A DNA stretch of 64,000 bases from Hortaea werneckii (lineage: Eukaryota > Ascomycota > Dothideomycetes > Mycosphaerellales > Teratosphaeriaceae). The notes under the pieces are model-generated. The model did not search any database, was not told the origin of the DNA, and saw only the letters and a list, made by a program, of their open reading frames with translations. Location of the stretch: the NCBI GenBank assembly GCA_037044905.1, contig JBAOKB010000020.1, positions 1,922,001 to 1,986,000 of the forward strand, written 5' to 3'. Below, piece after piece: positions 23,303 through 33,954 of the stretch. Numbering within the stretch: position 1 is the stretch's first letter; each line of letters opens with the position of its first letter. The translations under genes were made by a program, and so were the position numbers.

Positions 23303-24486
23303 AGTCCTGCAGTCCTCCCTCTTGTTTCTCCAAGAATAGGGAGGCTGTAAGCCAAATCGAAAAACTTCTATTTCCAAGTTGAATGACTTTACGCGCGTGG
23401 GAGGACTTACCAACAACAACGAGGGGGTTGGGGGGCAAGCTACATAAGGGGCGAATGGCGGCGTTTTTTTTTTTTTTTCTTGATTCCGGGAGCGAAGGCC
23501 TTACTCTTTCCCCTTCACATTCACATTTCTTCCCATTACCGATCCCCGTACCCTCTCAACCCCCGCCTCCCCTGGGCCATTCTACCCACCCCCACTCTGT
23601 ATAATTTTCGAACTTCGATGGGCGATGAGCGGGCTAAGCATGTGAATAATGAGGGGGTTAAGGTAGTGGGGATTTTTCTTCATCATTTATCCAACCCCCT
23701 TTTCGTTTGGAGGGAATAGGGAGGGGGGAGTGCGGGTGCTGCTGGTCGGCGGGGAAGTTGCTATCTTTTTTTTTGCAAACGTGTGTAAACATAGCCTTCG
23801 GTTTATTTCGTGGTGCTTTGCTTTGAATTTCAAATGGTATGGGTTTCTCTCGTAGGTTTTTTATTATGTGTCAATCCCCACCTTTGAGTTTTTTGTTCTC
23901 AGTAGGTGATTGGCTAACGTGACTGCGTGCGGTTTTGGATGTTGGAGGATGGGGGGAAGTCACGGTAAGGTATCTGCTGATGCTGGTAGGAGAGAGCTGT
24001 AATGGTGACAATGGATGGTACGGAATGTGGGATTGCTTTGTCTTTTCGCTGTCCAACCATGCGAGATTGAATTTTGCTGCGAAGTCTTTCTTTATCGCCT
24101 TTCGCCAAATCCTCTGGTCGCGCGGTAGAAGATCATGTGCAATACTTAATACCTAGGTACTAAGCGGATGTGCTTCCGCCGAACCTCCAACCTGTATCGA
24201 TAACCCGACTTCACTCGCACGTCCCAAGCGATCTGGGCCGCGACAATCGCGCTGCCCTTCTTCCACGATCCCGCAGGCAGCTTCGAGAACTCGACCGCGC
24301 TTCGCGACCAAGCTGCGCAATCTTCGAATCTACCACCTTTGCGACAATGAACGATCTTAGGTGACAATTCGCCCAGGATACCCTGTTGTACCGGAATCTG
24401 GAAAGAGAATAACGATTGGGAGTCACGGAGTCCGTCAAGGCCGGGCGCTTGGATAGGTGGACGAGAAGGACAAGGCGTGGAAGAAC
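23303..24486. other. Spacer between the SH3 and Thp1 genes
   Basis: About 1.2 kb holding the 3' flank of the SH3 gene, poly-T runs (23464-23479, 23767-23774) and the Thp1 promoter with a TACCTAGGTA palindrome at 24150. No gene-like frame is seen. Confidence 0.55.
24150..24159. promoter_or_regulatory. TACCTAGGTA palindrome, copy 2
   Basis: Identical to the copies at 15277, 45038 and 55760. It lies about 330 nt upstream of the Thp1 start codon. Confidence 0.45.
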
Positions 24487-26193
24487 ATGGCACAAACACC
24501 TCTTCTCGGCCAGTTTCTCGTGGCCATCAATGGCTTCATTCAGCACCGCAACGAAGGAAGTCTGGCCGAATGGATCGCGCTTGAGCCGCCGTTCAACGAC
24601 CACTATCTGGGCATGATCAAGGAGCTGCACCAGACATACGCCAAGGGCAATGAGGAAGCGCTAGAAAACAGATGCAGTCAAGTCCTGAAGGCGGCGGTGG
24701 AAGGTGATGACGGTACACCTTGGACCGCCTTCATCAAGTTCATGGTGCAGTACCTCAGCTACTTGAGGGACGTGAGCGCGGACGTGAGCCGGCTCTTGGA
24801 GACGTATGAGTTGCTGTCTGAGCTGCAGCAGCGAGGGAACAGCGCACTAGGACACAGCACTCTCGGACATCTGATCCTGCCGGTAGTCATTGCGAATGCC
24901 AAGTTGGTCTGCAGGTTGGCTATAGGACTGGACAAGCAGCCGGAACTGATCGCCAACATCCGCTCTTCCCAACAAGGTGGAGGGGACGAGGGAGCTAGGG
25001 AGACCCTCCCCGAGCGCGCAGCCAATACTCTACGCCAGGCCTTCGTGACGTGTCTTAATGACCGCGTCTCAAGCGTCCAGGATGGCCGGCCGCAAGGCAA
25101 AAAGAAAGGTATCTACCTCATCGCCAACCTTTGCCTGAAGATTTTGTTCCAGTGCCGCAAGACCCGCAACGCTACGCAGATCTTCGAGAACATCTACAAC
25201 CTCTCTCCACCTCTGTCTATCTACCCGAAAAGCCAACGGGTCACCTATCTCTACTATCTGGGCCGGTATCTGTGGCAGAATAACCATTTCTACCGCGCCC
25301 AGCTCGCACTACAGTACGCCTACGACGAATCCCCCGCAAGACAAGAATGTACAAGACAGCGCCGCCACATCCTCGTCTACCTCCTCGCCTCGAACATCAT
25401 CCTCGGCCGCTTCCCAAGCGAGCCTCTCTTCACCCGCCCCGAAGCCCAAGGCCTCGCGGACCTCTTCCTCCCCCTCTGCCGCTCCATCCGCGCCGGCGAC
25501 CTCGCCGCCTTCCACCACCACCTCAGCTTCGACGCCCCCCACGCCCCCTGGTTCCTGCACTTCCGCATCCTCCTCCAGCTCCGCAACCGCTGCGAAGTCC
25601 TCGTCTGGCGCTCCCTCGTCTGGCGCACCTACTCCCTCGTCGGCGTCCCGCCCCAAGCTACCTCCCGCGGCTCCATGAGTCCCGCTTTCCTCGACATCGC
25701 TGCCCTCTGCACCGCTTTCGAGTTCTCCTCCTCCAACAATCATACCCACAACCAGCCCGCAGGCCTTCACCCCCCAGCCCAAAATATCAACGACCCAGCC
25801 TCCGAACCCACCGACCCGGACTTCGCAGGCATCGAATACGACTACACCCCCTCCTACCACAGCCCCTTAGCCATCGAATCCAAACTCGCCTCCCTCATCG
25901 ACCAGCACCTGCTCAACGGCTACATCGCCCACCGCCAGGGGAAATTGTGTATTGTCGGCGCCTCGAAGATGGGCGGGAATGTGCGCGCCGCGGGGTTCCC
26001 GAGGCCCTGGGGGGTTTGGGTGGCCAAGGTCGAGAGGAGTGGGGAGGGTGAGGTTCCCGGGTGGAAGAGGGAGAGGGAGGTGCAAGGGTTTGGAGCGGGT
26101 GGTGGTGGTGGTGGTGGTGGTGGGCCGGTGAGGCCGGGGCCTGGGATGGTGGTTAATTTGAGTGGGGCAAGGATGGCGGGGGCTGCTGGGTGA
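24487..26193 (+). CDS. PCI-domain protein, Thp1/PCID2 (TREX-2 subunit)
   Basis: Single-exon 568-aa protein from the ATG at 24487 (MAQTPLLGQFLVAING); the frame upstream begins with GTG and was not used. It matches the Csn12/Thp1/PCID2 group: helical repeats throughout, YLYYLGRYLWQNNHFYRAQLA at about 260-280 and the PCI winged-helix region with SPLAIESKLASLIDQHLLNGYIAHRQGKLCIV near 470-505. In yeast Thp1 works with Sac3 in the TREX-2 complex at nuclear pores, coupling transcription to mRNA export. The C-terminus ends in an unusual poly-Gly run encoded by tandem GGT codons (about 26100-26124), which looks like a codon-repeat expansion. It converges on Prp3. Confidence 0.9.
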   Translation: MAQTPLLGQFLVAINGFIQHRNEGSLAEWIALEPPFNDHYLGMIKELHQTYAKGNEEALENRCSQVLKAAVEGDDGTPWTAFIKFMVQYLSYLRDVSADVSRLLETYELLSELQQRGNSALGHSTLGHLILPVVIANAKLVCRLAIGLDKQPELIANIRSSQQGGGDEGARETLPERAANTLRQAFVTCLNDRVSSVQDGRPQGKKKGIYLIANLCLKILFQCRKTRNATQIFENIYNLSPPLSIYPKSQRVTYLYYLGRYLWQNNHFYRAQLALQYAYDESPARQECTRQRRHILVYLLASNIILGRFPSEPLFTRPEAQGLADLFLPLCRSIRAGDLAAFHHHLSFDAPHAPWFLHFRILLQLRNRCEVLVWRSLVWRTYSLVGVPPQATSRGSMSPAFLDIAALCTAFEFSSSNNHTHNQPAGLHPPAQNINDPASEPTDPDFAGIEYDYTPSYHSPLAIESKLASLIDQHLLNGYIAHRQGKLCIVGASKMGGNVRAAGFPRPWGVWVAKVERSGEGEVPGWKREREVQGFGAGGGGGGGGGPVRPGPGMVVNLSGARMAGAAG

Positions 26194-26597
26194 GATAGGA
26201 GGGAAGGGGATTCAAGGGAGAAAAAGAGATTGCCTAGGATGTTTCTTCAGCGTTTTTGAAGACCTACTCCTCGTCACGGAAGGCGGGTTTTGTGATGTAA
26301 GTGTGCGTTGGGAGAGGAATCGGAGAGAGTGCAAGGGTTGCATGAGATGCGAAATAGAGATGCAGTGGAATGATTGACGGCTATGATAAGCTCAGGAGTT
26401 GATCGTGCGAAGACTTGAAGGTTGTTGCGCTTTGATACCCCCCCTTTTTAACTATTTACCTATGAGCCAACGGATCCCTGAATCCGTCCATCATCATACA
26501 TTTCAAATCTTTCAGAATTTCCTTTTCCGCCATCCTGCAAGGAGAGAAGCAGAGAAGGAGGCAGCAGCGAAAACTACTCAAACCAACTTCCCTCGCC
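26194..26597. other. Convergent spacer Thp1 / Prp3
   Basis: 404 nt between two convergent stops; presumably the overlapping or adjacent 3' UTRs. No gene seen. Confidence 0.6.
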
Positions 26598-28526
26598 CTA
26601 GAAGAACATCTGCTGCTGCTCCCCCATACTCCGCGCCAACGTCCACATATTCTCCATCTTCTGCCTCCTCAGGACCTCTTTAGCCTCACCATCCGTCTCG
26701 CACGCCTTCGACCCCCACTTCTTGAACATCCGCTGGCCCTCATCGCCCTCCCAGACAAGCTGACATTGGTTCTCGCCGAGATCTTTTAAGCTACCATCGG
26801 CATTCAAGGGGTTCAGCCATTGCGACGCCTTATTGCTCTCGCCCGAGGCGCCTTTGGATGTGCCGTCGTTGTTGCCCGCGAAGGTCGTGGGCGTACTGGA
26901 GTTGTTTGAGAGCGGCAGGGTGTTTTCGGACCACTTGACGCGGTTGAGGAGGAGTTTCTTGTAGTTGTTGATGCTGTGTGAGCCTCCCTCGACAATGATG
27001 AGGTTCATCTCTGGATGTAGGACTACCATGCCTGTAAGAGCGTTCTGTTTGGCGTTGATGTCGATTTGGTATCGATGCTTTCCAGAGGAGAGATTGTCGA
27101 CCCGGAAGATGGCTATCTTGACACCCTTGCCTTCGTCAGCTGCTTGCTGGGTTTTCAGCTTCTCCACTCTTTGCTCCTTGGTGAGTTGACGGTCCTTGTT
27201 CGCTTTCTCGTGGTCGGTAGCGCGCTGAGCAATCTCGCGATTGACACGCGCTTCGACGGCTGTAGGGTCTTTGACTGCCTGTTCACCAAGGACGCGCATC
27301 ATATTGCTCTTCTTGACCTTGGGCGGGGGAGGCTCGACAAGACCAAGGCGAATCTTTGCTTGTTCTTCTTTCATATCCGCCATTCGTCTTTGCCTTCTCA
27401 GCTTCTTCTGTTCGATCGGCGTCAACATCAGTGGCTTAGGCGCTGGCTGGAACTTCTCCTGTGGTGCCTGCAGGATTACTGGATGTTGTACGAGCGCGGT
27501 AATGATCGAGTCTTCGGCATCGATCTTTTCAGATCCGTCTGGATTGACAAGCCCCTCATCCCACCATTCTACCTCTGGCGGAGCTGGTACAAGGAAAGAT
27601 CGATCGGATGCTTCTTCTATCTCCGTCTTCCGTGTCTCGGCGGCAATTCTCGCTTTCATCTCCTCCAAGCGTGCTTGTTGACGGAGTGCGTTGGCTTGCG
27701 CCATGAATTTACCTTTCTCGTTGAAAACCAATTGCTTCGTCTTGCGCCCGCCACCTTTTGAGACAGCCAAGCTTGGATCGTAAATGTTATCGTCGAACCG
27801 TGTAGCCTCCTCATTATCGGCATCGGCAAGATACGGATTGATCTTCGGTGCCTCAAGTTGCTGATTACCCTTGGTGGTACTGAATTTCGGCCCTCTTGGA
27901 CCTTTGCCCGTGGTTGTCGAAGGAGCGTTCAGATCACCCATTAGACTAGGATGCAGGCCAATCCCTAATCCTCCTCTCGCAGTCTTGCTAGTATCTTGTC
28001 GCGGTGGTGGAGTAGGAACAGCAGGTGATTCCGTACGCGATCTATCCCTCGCCTGAGCAGCAATCTGTTGCGCCCTTGCCTTCGCTTCCGCTACTCGCTG
28101 CTGACTCTCGCTCATCGGAGGAGGTGTTGGCGTGCTCCCCGGCTGCTGGTCACCACCTCCCCGCTTAGCCGCCATTTTGGCTTTCATCTCTGCAATCTTT
28201 CGAGCTGCTTCCGCCTTCCTCGCTTCGACATCGTTGCTCGGCGGTGCTGCGGCGGGAGCAGCTGGAGGTGGAGGTGGAGGCGTAGCAGCGGCCATGGCTG
28301 GAGGCGCTGGCGACGCTGGATTTCCATTGGGCTTAGACGCTGCCAGCTTCGCCTTCACCGCTGCCATTCGTGCCGCAGCGTCTTGCTTCTTGCGCTCCAA
28401 ATCGGACATGCCGGCTCCATTCGCGGGCGGTGGTGGAGCAGGAGAGCCATCGTTGGAGCGGATGCGCTTCGAATCGGAGTCGTCGCCGTCGGAGGGTAGC
28501 GGTCGTTTGTTCGAGTAGCTCGCCAT
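26598..28526 (-). CDS. PRP3: U4/U6 small nuclear ribonucleoprotein Prp3
   Basis: Single-exon 642-aa protein from the ATG at 28526. The first 200 residues are charged and Pro/Ala-rich, with repeated RKKQDAAARMAAVKAKLAA-type helices. The PRP3 domain spans about residues 265-480: it includes NPYLADADNEEATRFDDNIYDP-like sequence before it, FNEKGKFMAQANALRQQARLE, VEWWDEGLV and the basic KKLRRQRRMADMKEEQAKIRLGL. The C-terminal DUF1115 ferredoxin-like domain spans about 490-640 (IFRVDNLSSGKHRYQIDINA, CQLVWEGDEGQRMFKKWGSK). Prp3 binds the U4/U6 duplex and helps assemble the tri-snRNP. A Ser/Asn/Gly-rich insert lies within the C-terminal domain near 560-585. Confidence 0.95.
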   Translation of the reverse strand: MASYSNKRPLPSDGDDSDSKRIRSNDGSPAPPPPANGAGMSDLERKKQDAAARMAAVKAKLAASKPNGNPASPAPPAMAAATPPPPPPAAPAAAPPSNDVEARKAEAARKIAEMKAKMAAKRGGGDQQPGSTPTPPPMSESQQRVAEAKARAQQIAAQARDRSRTESPAVPTPPPRQDTSKTARGGLGIGLHPSLMGDLNAPSTTTGKGPRGPKFSTTKGNQQLEAPKINPYLADADNEEATRFDDNIYDPSLAVSKGGGRKTKQLVFNEKGKFMAQANALRQQARLEEMKARIAAETRKTEIEEASDRSFLVPAPPEVEWWDEGLVNPDGSEKIDAEDSIITALVQHPVILQAPQEKFQPAPKPLMLTPIEQKKLRRQRRMADMKEEQAKIRLGLVEPPPPKVKKSNMMRVLGEQAVKDPTAVEARVNREIAQRATDHEKANKDRQLTKEQRVEKLKTQQAADEGKGVKIAIFRVDNLSSGKHRYQIDINAKQNALTGMVVLHPEMNLIIVEGGSHSINNYKKLLLNRVKWSENTLPLSNNSSTPTTFAGNNDGTSKGASGESNKASQWLNPLNADGSLKDLGENQCQLVWEGDEGQRMFKKWGSKACETDGEAKEVLRRQKMENMWTLARSMGEQQQMFF

Positions 28527-28833
28527 TGCTGTGTCATGAAAATGGCAAGGAGAGGCACGATTACAAGGGAGTTGTCGCGGGGACGGACGCAGTGAATCTG
28601 CGGAACAATCATGACACGGCTAGCGATCGGGCCGATGCTTTCACGATTCATTTGCACTAACAACGCAACGCATCTTGACGCCATCAACGACTCTTCAAAT
28701 TTTGATTAAAGGTCACTATTTCTCACTGAACGCATTTTAGCAGCACAATAGCGTACTGCGCCAATGGCGTTGCAATGAGATGCTCACACTGTCTAGAGAT
28801 GCTCTCAATCCACACTAGATGAGCATATTGTGT
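28527..28833. other. Spacer between Prp3 start and RFT1 stop
   Basis: 307 nt carrying the Prp3 promoter and the RFT1 3' UTR; no gene seen. Confidence 0.6.
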
Positions 28834-30551
28834 CTAAGACCTAAAGCTGCGGTAACAATTGATCAAGAACTTGCGCTCAGCAACACCCCTTGTAGCCGTT
28901 AGCATGATCCTTCCCAAATGCTTCACTTTCGAAGGAGACGACTTACACAATAAGAGCAAAGATAGCCCCAATAGCACCTACGCGGACCAGCTCCCCAGGC
29001 AAACCGTACTGTCCAAGTAACGATGTTGTCCGTGAAAGCAAGCTCGGCACAACAGCACTCACGCCGACCGCGAACACATTAGGTAGCAGCTCCAAAAGCT
29101 TAAACTCTACATCATTCCGTCTGAAGAAACCCGTAGCGAAATTGAGGTTAAAAATGATCCGCAAAGCCATATTGACACAATTGGCGAGCACCAAACCTTT
29201 AGCGCCCATCCCCAGCACGCGGAGAAAGATATAAGCGCTTAGAGCAAAGCCGGCGGAGAAGGCGCCCATCCAGATACTCTGCTTCTGCAGCTCCTTTGTC
29301 GAGGCCGTCGCGGATACGAAGGCTTCGCTCACGCCATTGATGGCTAGGAGTGGGATGCAGTAGCAGTAGGTCGCGAGGACTTCGCCGGCGCCTGAGTCTG
29401 TCCAGCGGGAGCCGGCGACAAGCTGGAGTAGGAGTGGCGCTGCGGTTGGGCCTATGGCGAAGGCTAGCAGTGAGGCGATGCCGTAGACGCGGAGGACGTT
29501 GTGGAGAATATCTGCTGCTCTTTGGATGTTATTTGCGGCTTTCTCCCACTTCTCCTTTTTGCTCTTGCCGGCTTGATCCTGGTCATTGGATGTGGCGCAT
29601 AGATTGGCGAAGAGATTACGACAACTATCCTCGATGGGACGGAAGAGCATCCGAGCGATGAGACCGCCATAGTTGGCCGAGACGGCATACATGCCCTGGT
29701 CCTCAAGCGTCGCAAAAGCTGAGACGAGCAGTTTGTCGCCCTCTGTCAAAAGCCACTTAATGCCTGTTTGCAAGTATAGAGAAGCGCTGAGGTAGAGCAA
29801 TGGCTTAGAGAACAACGATAGAATGTAAGGATTTGCTGGACTAAGGAAAAAGGAAAATCAATGACAGTTCACCTACGCTTCCATATAAGTGGTGTACGCA
29901 CCTCGACTCCATTTTGCGCGGTGAAAGGGTAAAGCCAGTCGACCGTGCCAAGGACGATGTTTGCCAGAGGTAGACCACTGTGAGAGTTGAAGAGTATGCC
30001 AGCTCGCCAGCGGCAAAAGGCAACACGCCTAGATCAATAGACCGATAGCGACTCCAGAATACCAGCGAAGCAGTTGCCAGAGTCTTCATCACGACAGCAG
30101 ATGCTTCAGCGGCCGCCCTGATCTTGTAAAGCATTTTCTGCTGCACAGCAACAAAGCCAGGTTCCGAGAGCAATTCCACCATGATGGTGAACTCATTGAT
30201 CCGTAACGCAGTCGTCAGGTACGGCACATCCGCATGGCTCGTGGATAGATACATCTGGGCTAGCAGCGCTCCAATGGGCAAGCCGGCCGCGACAGCAAGG
30301 TAGGAGAGGTTGATCGCGGCCTGGACTCCGCCATCTGATCGCCTCTGCGTCGCGATCCGAAGACATTCTCGTGAGAAGTACAGGGTCGAGATGATATAGA
30401 GCTCCAGTTGCACAGCTACACCTAGTAATTGCGGCGAGAGGAAGCGCAGGAGGATCTGATTCAATGCAAAGGTAACAGCGCGGGAGCCAATCTGGAGCAG
30501 GACCATGAAGGTGGCTCCCTTTGCTGATGCTGAGACCGCATCGTCTGTCAT
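28834..30551 (-). CDS. RFT1: RFT1 lipid-linked oligosaccharide translocation protein
   Basis: Three exons on the minus strand: 30551-29902, 29840-28947 and 28888-28834, joined by 61- and 58-nt introns; 532 aa. RFT1 is an ER polytopic protein needed for Man5GlcNAc2-PP-dolichol to reach the lumen during N-glycosylation. Family evidence: the opening block GATFMVLLQIGSRAVTFALNQ and RFLSPQLLGV, then FSRECLRIA, and in the second exon NPYILSLFSKPLLYL, LTEGDKLLVS, QGMYAVSANYGGLIARMLFRPIE, followed by many membrane helices. The last exon encodes only AERKFLINCYRSFRS after the junction and uses a CTAAC branch site 9 nt before an AAG acceptor. Start taken at MTDDAVSASAKG; the upstream frame lacks family similarity. 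PEX7 is divergent, 320 nt away. Confidence 0.93.
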
Positions 30552-30871
30552 TTTTGCGATTAGTTGAAAGATAACATCGTTCGATCGGTGAAAGCGGTAA
30601 TAGTGATAGTCTTGCACACTCGTTCCAGTAGTCGAGCCTGCGAGGTGTGTCCAGCTGTCTGCAGGGCTTTGGAAACGCCCATGCATGTATGTGGGAAAGG
30701 GTCCGACCTCGGTTCAAGCGCCAGCCGATGACCTCAAAAGCCTACCCACCATAATCCCCAACACCGAGATGTGATTAGTCTCATTAAACTACACTTCCAC
30801 CCTGAGGTATGGAATAGCAACATCCTATACAGCCTCGACGGCAATACCATCCGCCTCCCACTCTTCACACG
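30552..30871. promoter_or_regulatory. Shared divergent promoter RFT1 / PEX7
   Basis: 320-nt spacer between two divergent ATGs. It contains one CCTCGG hexamer (30707-30712), the core bound by fungal fatty-acid regulators FarA/FarB/CTF1, 160 nt before PEX7. No TATA box stands out. Confidence 0.5.
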
Positions 30872-31909
30872 ATGCTTGAATTCCGCACTGCGGGCTTCAA
30901 CCCGTACAGCGTCAAATACAGTCCGTACTTTGACAGCCGCCTTGCAGTAGGCGCCGGTGCCAACTTCGGGCTGGTCGGCAACGGTAGACTGTTTATATTG
31001 AACCTGACGGCGAATGGGATCGTCTGTGAGAAGTTCTTCGAGACGCAGGACTGTCTGTTCGATATCACCTGGTCTGAACAGCATGAGAATCAGCTCCTCA
31101 CTGCGGGAGGGGATGGCAGTATCAAGCTCTTCGATATAGGCGTAGGCGAGTTCCCCGTTGCGGGGTGGCAAGAGCATGGTCGGGAGGTCTTCTCGGTGCA
31201 TTGGAATCTGGTGAATAAGGGAACGTTTCTGTCTTCCAGCTGGGATGGGACGGTCAAGATCTGGACACCGGAGAGGAAGGAGAGCATGATGACCTTGCCC
31301 GTGCATTCCTGCGTCTACTCAGCCGAGTTCAGCCCGCATCACCCGGACATCGTCACCTGTGTCTCGAGGGACTCGCATCTCCGCGTGTTCGACTTGAGGA
31401 CGAAGCCGAGCGCCCAGAACCATCTGACCCTCGCCATACCTATCCATGCGCCGCCTAAGATGGCCTCTCCCGGGTTTGGCCAGGGAAGTCTGGGCCCGAC
31501 GGAATGCTTGACGCACGACTGGAACAAATACAGAGATTCAGTAGTAGCCACCGCTGGAGTGGACGGCGTCATCCGTACCTTCGACATGCGCGCCCCATCC
31601 GGGCCAGTGAACTTCTTACCCGGGCACGAGTATGCGGTGCGGAAACTCAGCTGGAGCCCTCACCTGAGCGATGTGCTATTAAGTGCCAGCTACGACATGT
31701 CTTGTCGGGTGTGGACCGACGGGAGCAATGTCGACCAGGGCGGCAACGGAGCCGGGCTGGGGCGCGAAATGGGCCGCATGGACAACCACACGGAATTCGC
31801 CATGGGTCTCGACTGGTGCCTATTCGGCGCCGAGGGCTGGTGTTCGACTTGTGCTTGGGACGAACGCGTACTGGTCTGGGATGTGAGGGAGTTTATGCGT
31901 CCAACCTGA
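30872..31909 (+). CDS. PEX7: Peroxin-7, PTS2 import receptor (WD40)
   Basis: Single-exon 345-aa WD40 protein. PEX7 binds PTS2-bearing matrix enzymes such as 3-ketoacyl-CoA thiolase and carries them to the peroxisome with a PEX20-type co-receptor. Evidence: typical start LEFRTAGFNPYSVKYSPYFD, then WD repeats ending in GGDGSIKLFD, SWDGTVKIW, SRDSHLRVFDLR, GVDGVIRTFDMR, SYDMSCRVW and AWDERVLVWDVREFM. Length fits the family. A loop of about 30 residues (AQNHLTLAIPIHAPPKMASP) is inserted between repeats four and five. It converges closely on the next minus-strand gene (114 nt). Confidence 0.95.
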   Translation: MLEFRTAGFNPYSVKYSPYFDSRLAVGAGANFGLVGNGRLFILNLTANGIVCEKFFETQDCLFDITWSEQHENQLLTAGGDGSIKLFDIGVGEFPVAGWQEHGREVFSVHWNLVNKGTFLSSSWDGTVKIWTPERKESMMTLPVHSCVYSAEFSPHHPDIVTCVSRDSHLRVFDLRTKPSAQNHLTLAIPIHAPPKMASPGFGQGSLGPTECLTHDWNKYRDSVVATAGVDGVIRTFDMRAPSGPVNFLPGHEYAVRKLSWSPHLSDVLLSASYDMSCRVWTDGSNVDQGGNGAGLGREMGRMDNHTEFAMGLDWCLFGAEGWCSTCAWDERVLVWDVREFMRPT

Positions 31910-32023
31910 ACTCTTAACCACCACTACAGGCTCTAAATCGTCATTACAAAATTGGGCTATACACTTGCGTGACCGGTCATCAAATCATTATCATTAAGAA
32001 GGAAAGAAAGAAAGCAAAGCACG

Positions 32024-33125
32024 CTATGCTTCGTGCCTAGGCAAAGGCCAATTAGGCGTCACTGGCCGACCCTCATGGACCGTTCCCAATCGCGACGAGG
32101 TCGCCGTATCCCCTCTATGCGTCGCCTCCGACACGACACTACTCGTCTCGAAATCCTGCGAGCCCTCGCGCTCGAACTCAAACGGTTCAAAGTACGACGA
32201 CGTCGTGCTCGCGCCTCCCCCGGACGATCGCCCCTGCGAACTCCTGTACGACATCCACGCCGGAGGCGGCGGGTGGAACATGGGCTCCTGGCTTTCCGTC
32301 TGTTGCATCATGTCCGAGCCGCCTGTTGCCATGGACGTGTCTCGGATATGTTGCGGCTTGCGTCCGCGCGGGAGATTTGATGCTCTTTGTCGCTTTCGTC
32401 GTCGCCAGCAGCAGAAGACGAGGCAGGCGAGAAGGGCGAGTAGGAGAGGGATGCCTACACCGAGGCCGATCCCTAGACCAAGCTTCAGGTCTTCATTTGA
32501 ACCGTCGCTATCGTCCGAAGAGCTCTGGTCCGCTGCTGCTCCAGATATGGGGTTGTTGGTCGATGATCCGGTCGAGCTTGAGGTGGTGGAGGAGGTTGTA
32601 CTCGCTGCAGATGTCATGGCTTGCGAGCCTGATGACGATGTCGGCGTAGAGGAAGACGTTGACGTGGAGCTGCTCGCTGAAGCATCTTGTCGGACATAGA
32701 AGTCCAGACTACTGACTTGAGTCGAGCCTGCTCCATTCGACAGTTGGAAGTGGAATGGAAGACTGAGGTTGGTGCCTAATATCGCCGACGCCGTCCATGT
32801 AAGACTTGTATTTGATGGAGGGAGATTTCCTGCGCTTCTTGTCAGCCACCTGGACTGGTGGAACACACTCGATAGTCTTATCCATACGTCCTAGCGATTC
32901 TAATGCATACGCCCCGTCCTCCCCTTGATAAACATCCACATTCGTCGCCTCGAAGTCGCTCGTCCACCTCACTTCGACCTGTTCTCCCTGCTCATAACTC
33001 AGGTCGTCGCCCAGCGCCGTGAGCGCATTGGGTGCTGGGTTCACAAACTCCAGCGACTGCGCTGTCGCGGCGTCCAAGAGATAACATAGTAACGGTATCG
33101 GCAGTCCGAGCAACGCTCTGCCCAT
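32024..33125 (-). CDS. Secreted-type single-pass membrane protein, Ser/Thr-rich
   Basis: Two exons, 33125-32888 and 32829-32024, joined in phase 1 by a 58-nt intron (GTATGG..GCAG with a GCTGAC branch site); 347 aa. A signal peptide is clear (MGRALLGLPIPLLCYLLDAATAQ). The ectodomain has about 90 residues with possible Ig-like beta character (GEQVEVRWTSDFEATNVDVY), then a Ser/Thr-rich stalk likely to be O-mannosylated. One membrane helix (LGLGIGLGVGIPLLLALLACLVF) is followed by CCWRRRKR and a disordered cytosolic tail of about 110 residues. This plan matches fungal wall-sensor-like proteins (Mid2/WSC style) but I recognise no named family. Upstream in-frame sequence begins with TTG and was not used. 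Confidence 0.8.
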
Positions 33126-33954
33126 CTCGTGCCCCAGTCTAAATCGTCTCCCAGTATGTCGTCTCGCCAACCACAGAGCTCAATCTGCTGAGGTCAAACT
33201 ACCTGCCGTCGCAAGGTAGGTCAAAAAGTCGGAGCGACCAGAAGCGACAAGTCAAAGCTCAACGGCCTTTGGCGGACGCAGCTGGGGGGAGAGAGGCTTA
33301 ATCTATGTACTATACCGCAGGCGGTGATGACGGCACGTCTGGGCCGTGTCTCCCGCGATCTACATCGGTCGAACACCATCGTCACTTTTGTCGCGACCGC
33401 CCCATCCTTTCCCGAGGGAGGATGGGGGCTGGCTTGCGCGTGGGCTGGTGGAAGCTTGATTGAAAGTTTGGGGGGAGGGAAACCCCGAAATAGAACATCG
33501 TTTGTTTGGTTAGTGTCCATCAAGCCGTGTCCGTATCGCACCCCTCCTTCGCATCTAGATAGGGAATCAATAGCATTATGGTAACATCAGCCGTAATATG
33601 ATTTCTTGTGAGCTTTAAAGTATTCAAAGTGGCAGTTCCCCTATACTTTGTTCTCGTTACACAGCAGGGTATTGTAAATACCTTATGCAGCGTATTGCAA
33701 TTTGGGCGGGGCGCATGAGAACAGGCGAAATGAAAGTAATAACGGGCTTCGTTGCCCCGGAGCTAAACCTTCGATAGTCCTCTCTCGTCCTCCTTTTATC
33801 CTAGGTCACGAGTAGCAAGCAGTAGGGGCGTGCAAAATTGTCCGCCGTAATCACATCGTTGGACCCAACCATCTCCGGACGCCATGCAGAACATACACTT
33901 CGTACACACCATGATATGCAATCGCTTTCTTCACACGGGTTTGCTGATTCAACC
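33126..33954. other. Spacer upstream of the surface protein and downstream of NCS-1
   Basis: 829 nt with no gene-like frame: promoter of the minus-strand membrane protein and the 3' flank of NCS-1. Confidence 0.55.

Noticed and set aside
25309..26051. Long frames on both strands over the 3' half of Thp1
   Set aside because: They are GC-rich shadows; the Thp1 frame alone carries PCI features.
27066..27761. 231-codon plus-strand frame
   Set aside because: Antisense to Prp3 and without recognisable features.
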